From NCBI GenBank assembly GCA_944326175.1, contig CALVCY010000081.1, positions 1 to 5,840 on the forward strand: a stretch of DNA of 5,840 nt, in the 5' to 3' direction. Both the position numbers and the translations under genes were made by a program. A model generated the notes under the pieces. The model saw nothing but the letters and a program-made list of their open reading frames with translations. It was not told the origin of the DNA and searched no databases. This DNA is from an uncultured Erysipelotrichaceae bacterium (GTDB taxonomy: Bacteria; Bacillota_I; Bacilli_A; Erysipelotrichales; Erysipelotrichaceae). This document shows positions 5,709-5,840 of the stretch, piece after piece. Positions within the stretch are counted from its first letter, which is position 1. The number at the start of each line of letters is the position of its first letter.

Positions 5709-5774
5709 CTATTCCGTTTGACTTGACGGATTCGTGCTATTGTATAGATGCAATGTGAGACTCTTGAGTTTCAT
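5709..5774 (-). CDS. Possible 21-codon leftward small ORF
   Basis: ATG at 5774-5772 opens a 21-codon frame (MKLKSLTLHLYNSTNPSSQTE) that ends at TAG 5711-5709. It has an excellent ribosome binding site, GAAAGGAG (5790-5783), 8 nt before the ATG. There is no predicted membrane helix and no family I recognise. It lies just downstream of a leftward terminator and faces the end of the rightward membrane protein gene. No promoter is visible between the terminator and the ribosome binding site, so expression would need read-through. It could equally be a chance Shine-Dalgarno-like stretch. Confidence 0.3.
   Translation of the reverse strand: MKLKSLTLHLYNSTNPSSQTE
5718..5748 (+). promoter_or_regulatory. 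Weak candidate rightward promoter
   Basis: TTGACT (5718-5723) and TATAGA (5743-5748) are 19 nt apart, slightly too long. A second TTGACG (5723-5728) overlaps the first but is only 14 nt away. A rightward transcript would run into the hairpin at 5816-5840. Low confidence. Confidence 0.25.
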
Positions 5775-5793
5775 TAGTATTACTCCTTTCTAC

Positions 5794-5809
5794 TTTCACA
5801 AAAGTGAAA
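5794..5809. repeat. Small dyad TTTCAC-AAAA-GTGAAA
   Basis: A perfect 6-bp inverted repeat with a 4-nt AT loop lies between the leftward terminator and the ribosome binding site of the possible small ORF. It could be an operator-like dyad or a small leader hairpin; it overlaps the T-tail of the terminator. Confidence 0.4.
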
Positions 5810-5840
5810 ACGAAAAGCGTATGGCTGACCACCGTACGCT
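5806..5840 (-). terminator. Leftward rho-independent terminator, possibly bidirectional
   Basis: A 9-bp stem with one G-U pair (5816-5824 with 5832-5840) and a 7-nt loop is followed, read leftward, by TTTTCGTTTTC (5816-5806). This would end a leftward gene lying beyond the right edge. The last base of the window is part of the stem, so any T-tract on the other side, which would also make it the terminator for the rightward glycosyltransferase pair, cannot be seen. Confidence 0.7.

Overview
The window reads as ordinary chromosomal DNA from a low-to-moderate GC bacterium, most likely a member of the Bacillota. The evidence is strong GGAG-type ribosome binding sites, a CcpA-type cre sequence, the standard genetic code (TGG for Trp, TGA as a stop) and the style of the two membrane glycosyltransferases. 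An Erysipelotrichia-like or clostridial origin would fit, but the sequence does not prove one.

Layout. Positions 1-1575 hold a leftward sbcDC operon: sbcD complete, sbcC cut off by the window edge after about 140 codons, the two overlapping by ATGA. Together they encode the Mre11/Rad50-type nuclease that opens DNA hairpins and cleans DNA ends. Positions 1591-1849 are intergenic and AT-rich; they carry a plausible sbcDC promoter with a dyad and, at the right end, an extended -10 promoter for a rightward tRNA-Arg(CCG) at 1864-1939. The tRNA encodes its own CCA and is followed at once by a 12-bp-stem terminator. Rightward from 2015 lie two tightly spaced genes for polytopic GT-C fold proteins: a GT39/PMT-like protein mannosyltransferase (654 aa, with an extra extracytoplasmic beta-rich insertion) and a YfhO/PTPS-related membrane protein (569 aa). 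They probably work in one envelope glycosylation pathway that uses polyprenyl-phosphate sugars, but the acceptor and the sugar cannot be read from the sequence. Positions 5699-5840 are a small intergenic region with a cre-like site just before it, a leftward terminator at the right edge, and a possible 21-codon leftward ORF with a strong ribosome binding site.

The least ordinary signal is structural. The short dyad TGGT-N3-ACCA occurs 18 times by hand count, on a background where about 0.1 would be expected from uniform base use. It lies in three genes on both strands, in more than one reading frame, and also in the tRNA terminator. The coding sequences also contain a perfect 26-nt palindrome (inside sbcD) and a perfect 12-6-12 hairpin (inside the PMT-like gene). 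I see no CRISPR array, insertion sequence, phage gene or defence system here, and no clear previously undescribed system; the dyad family is the best candidate for something new.
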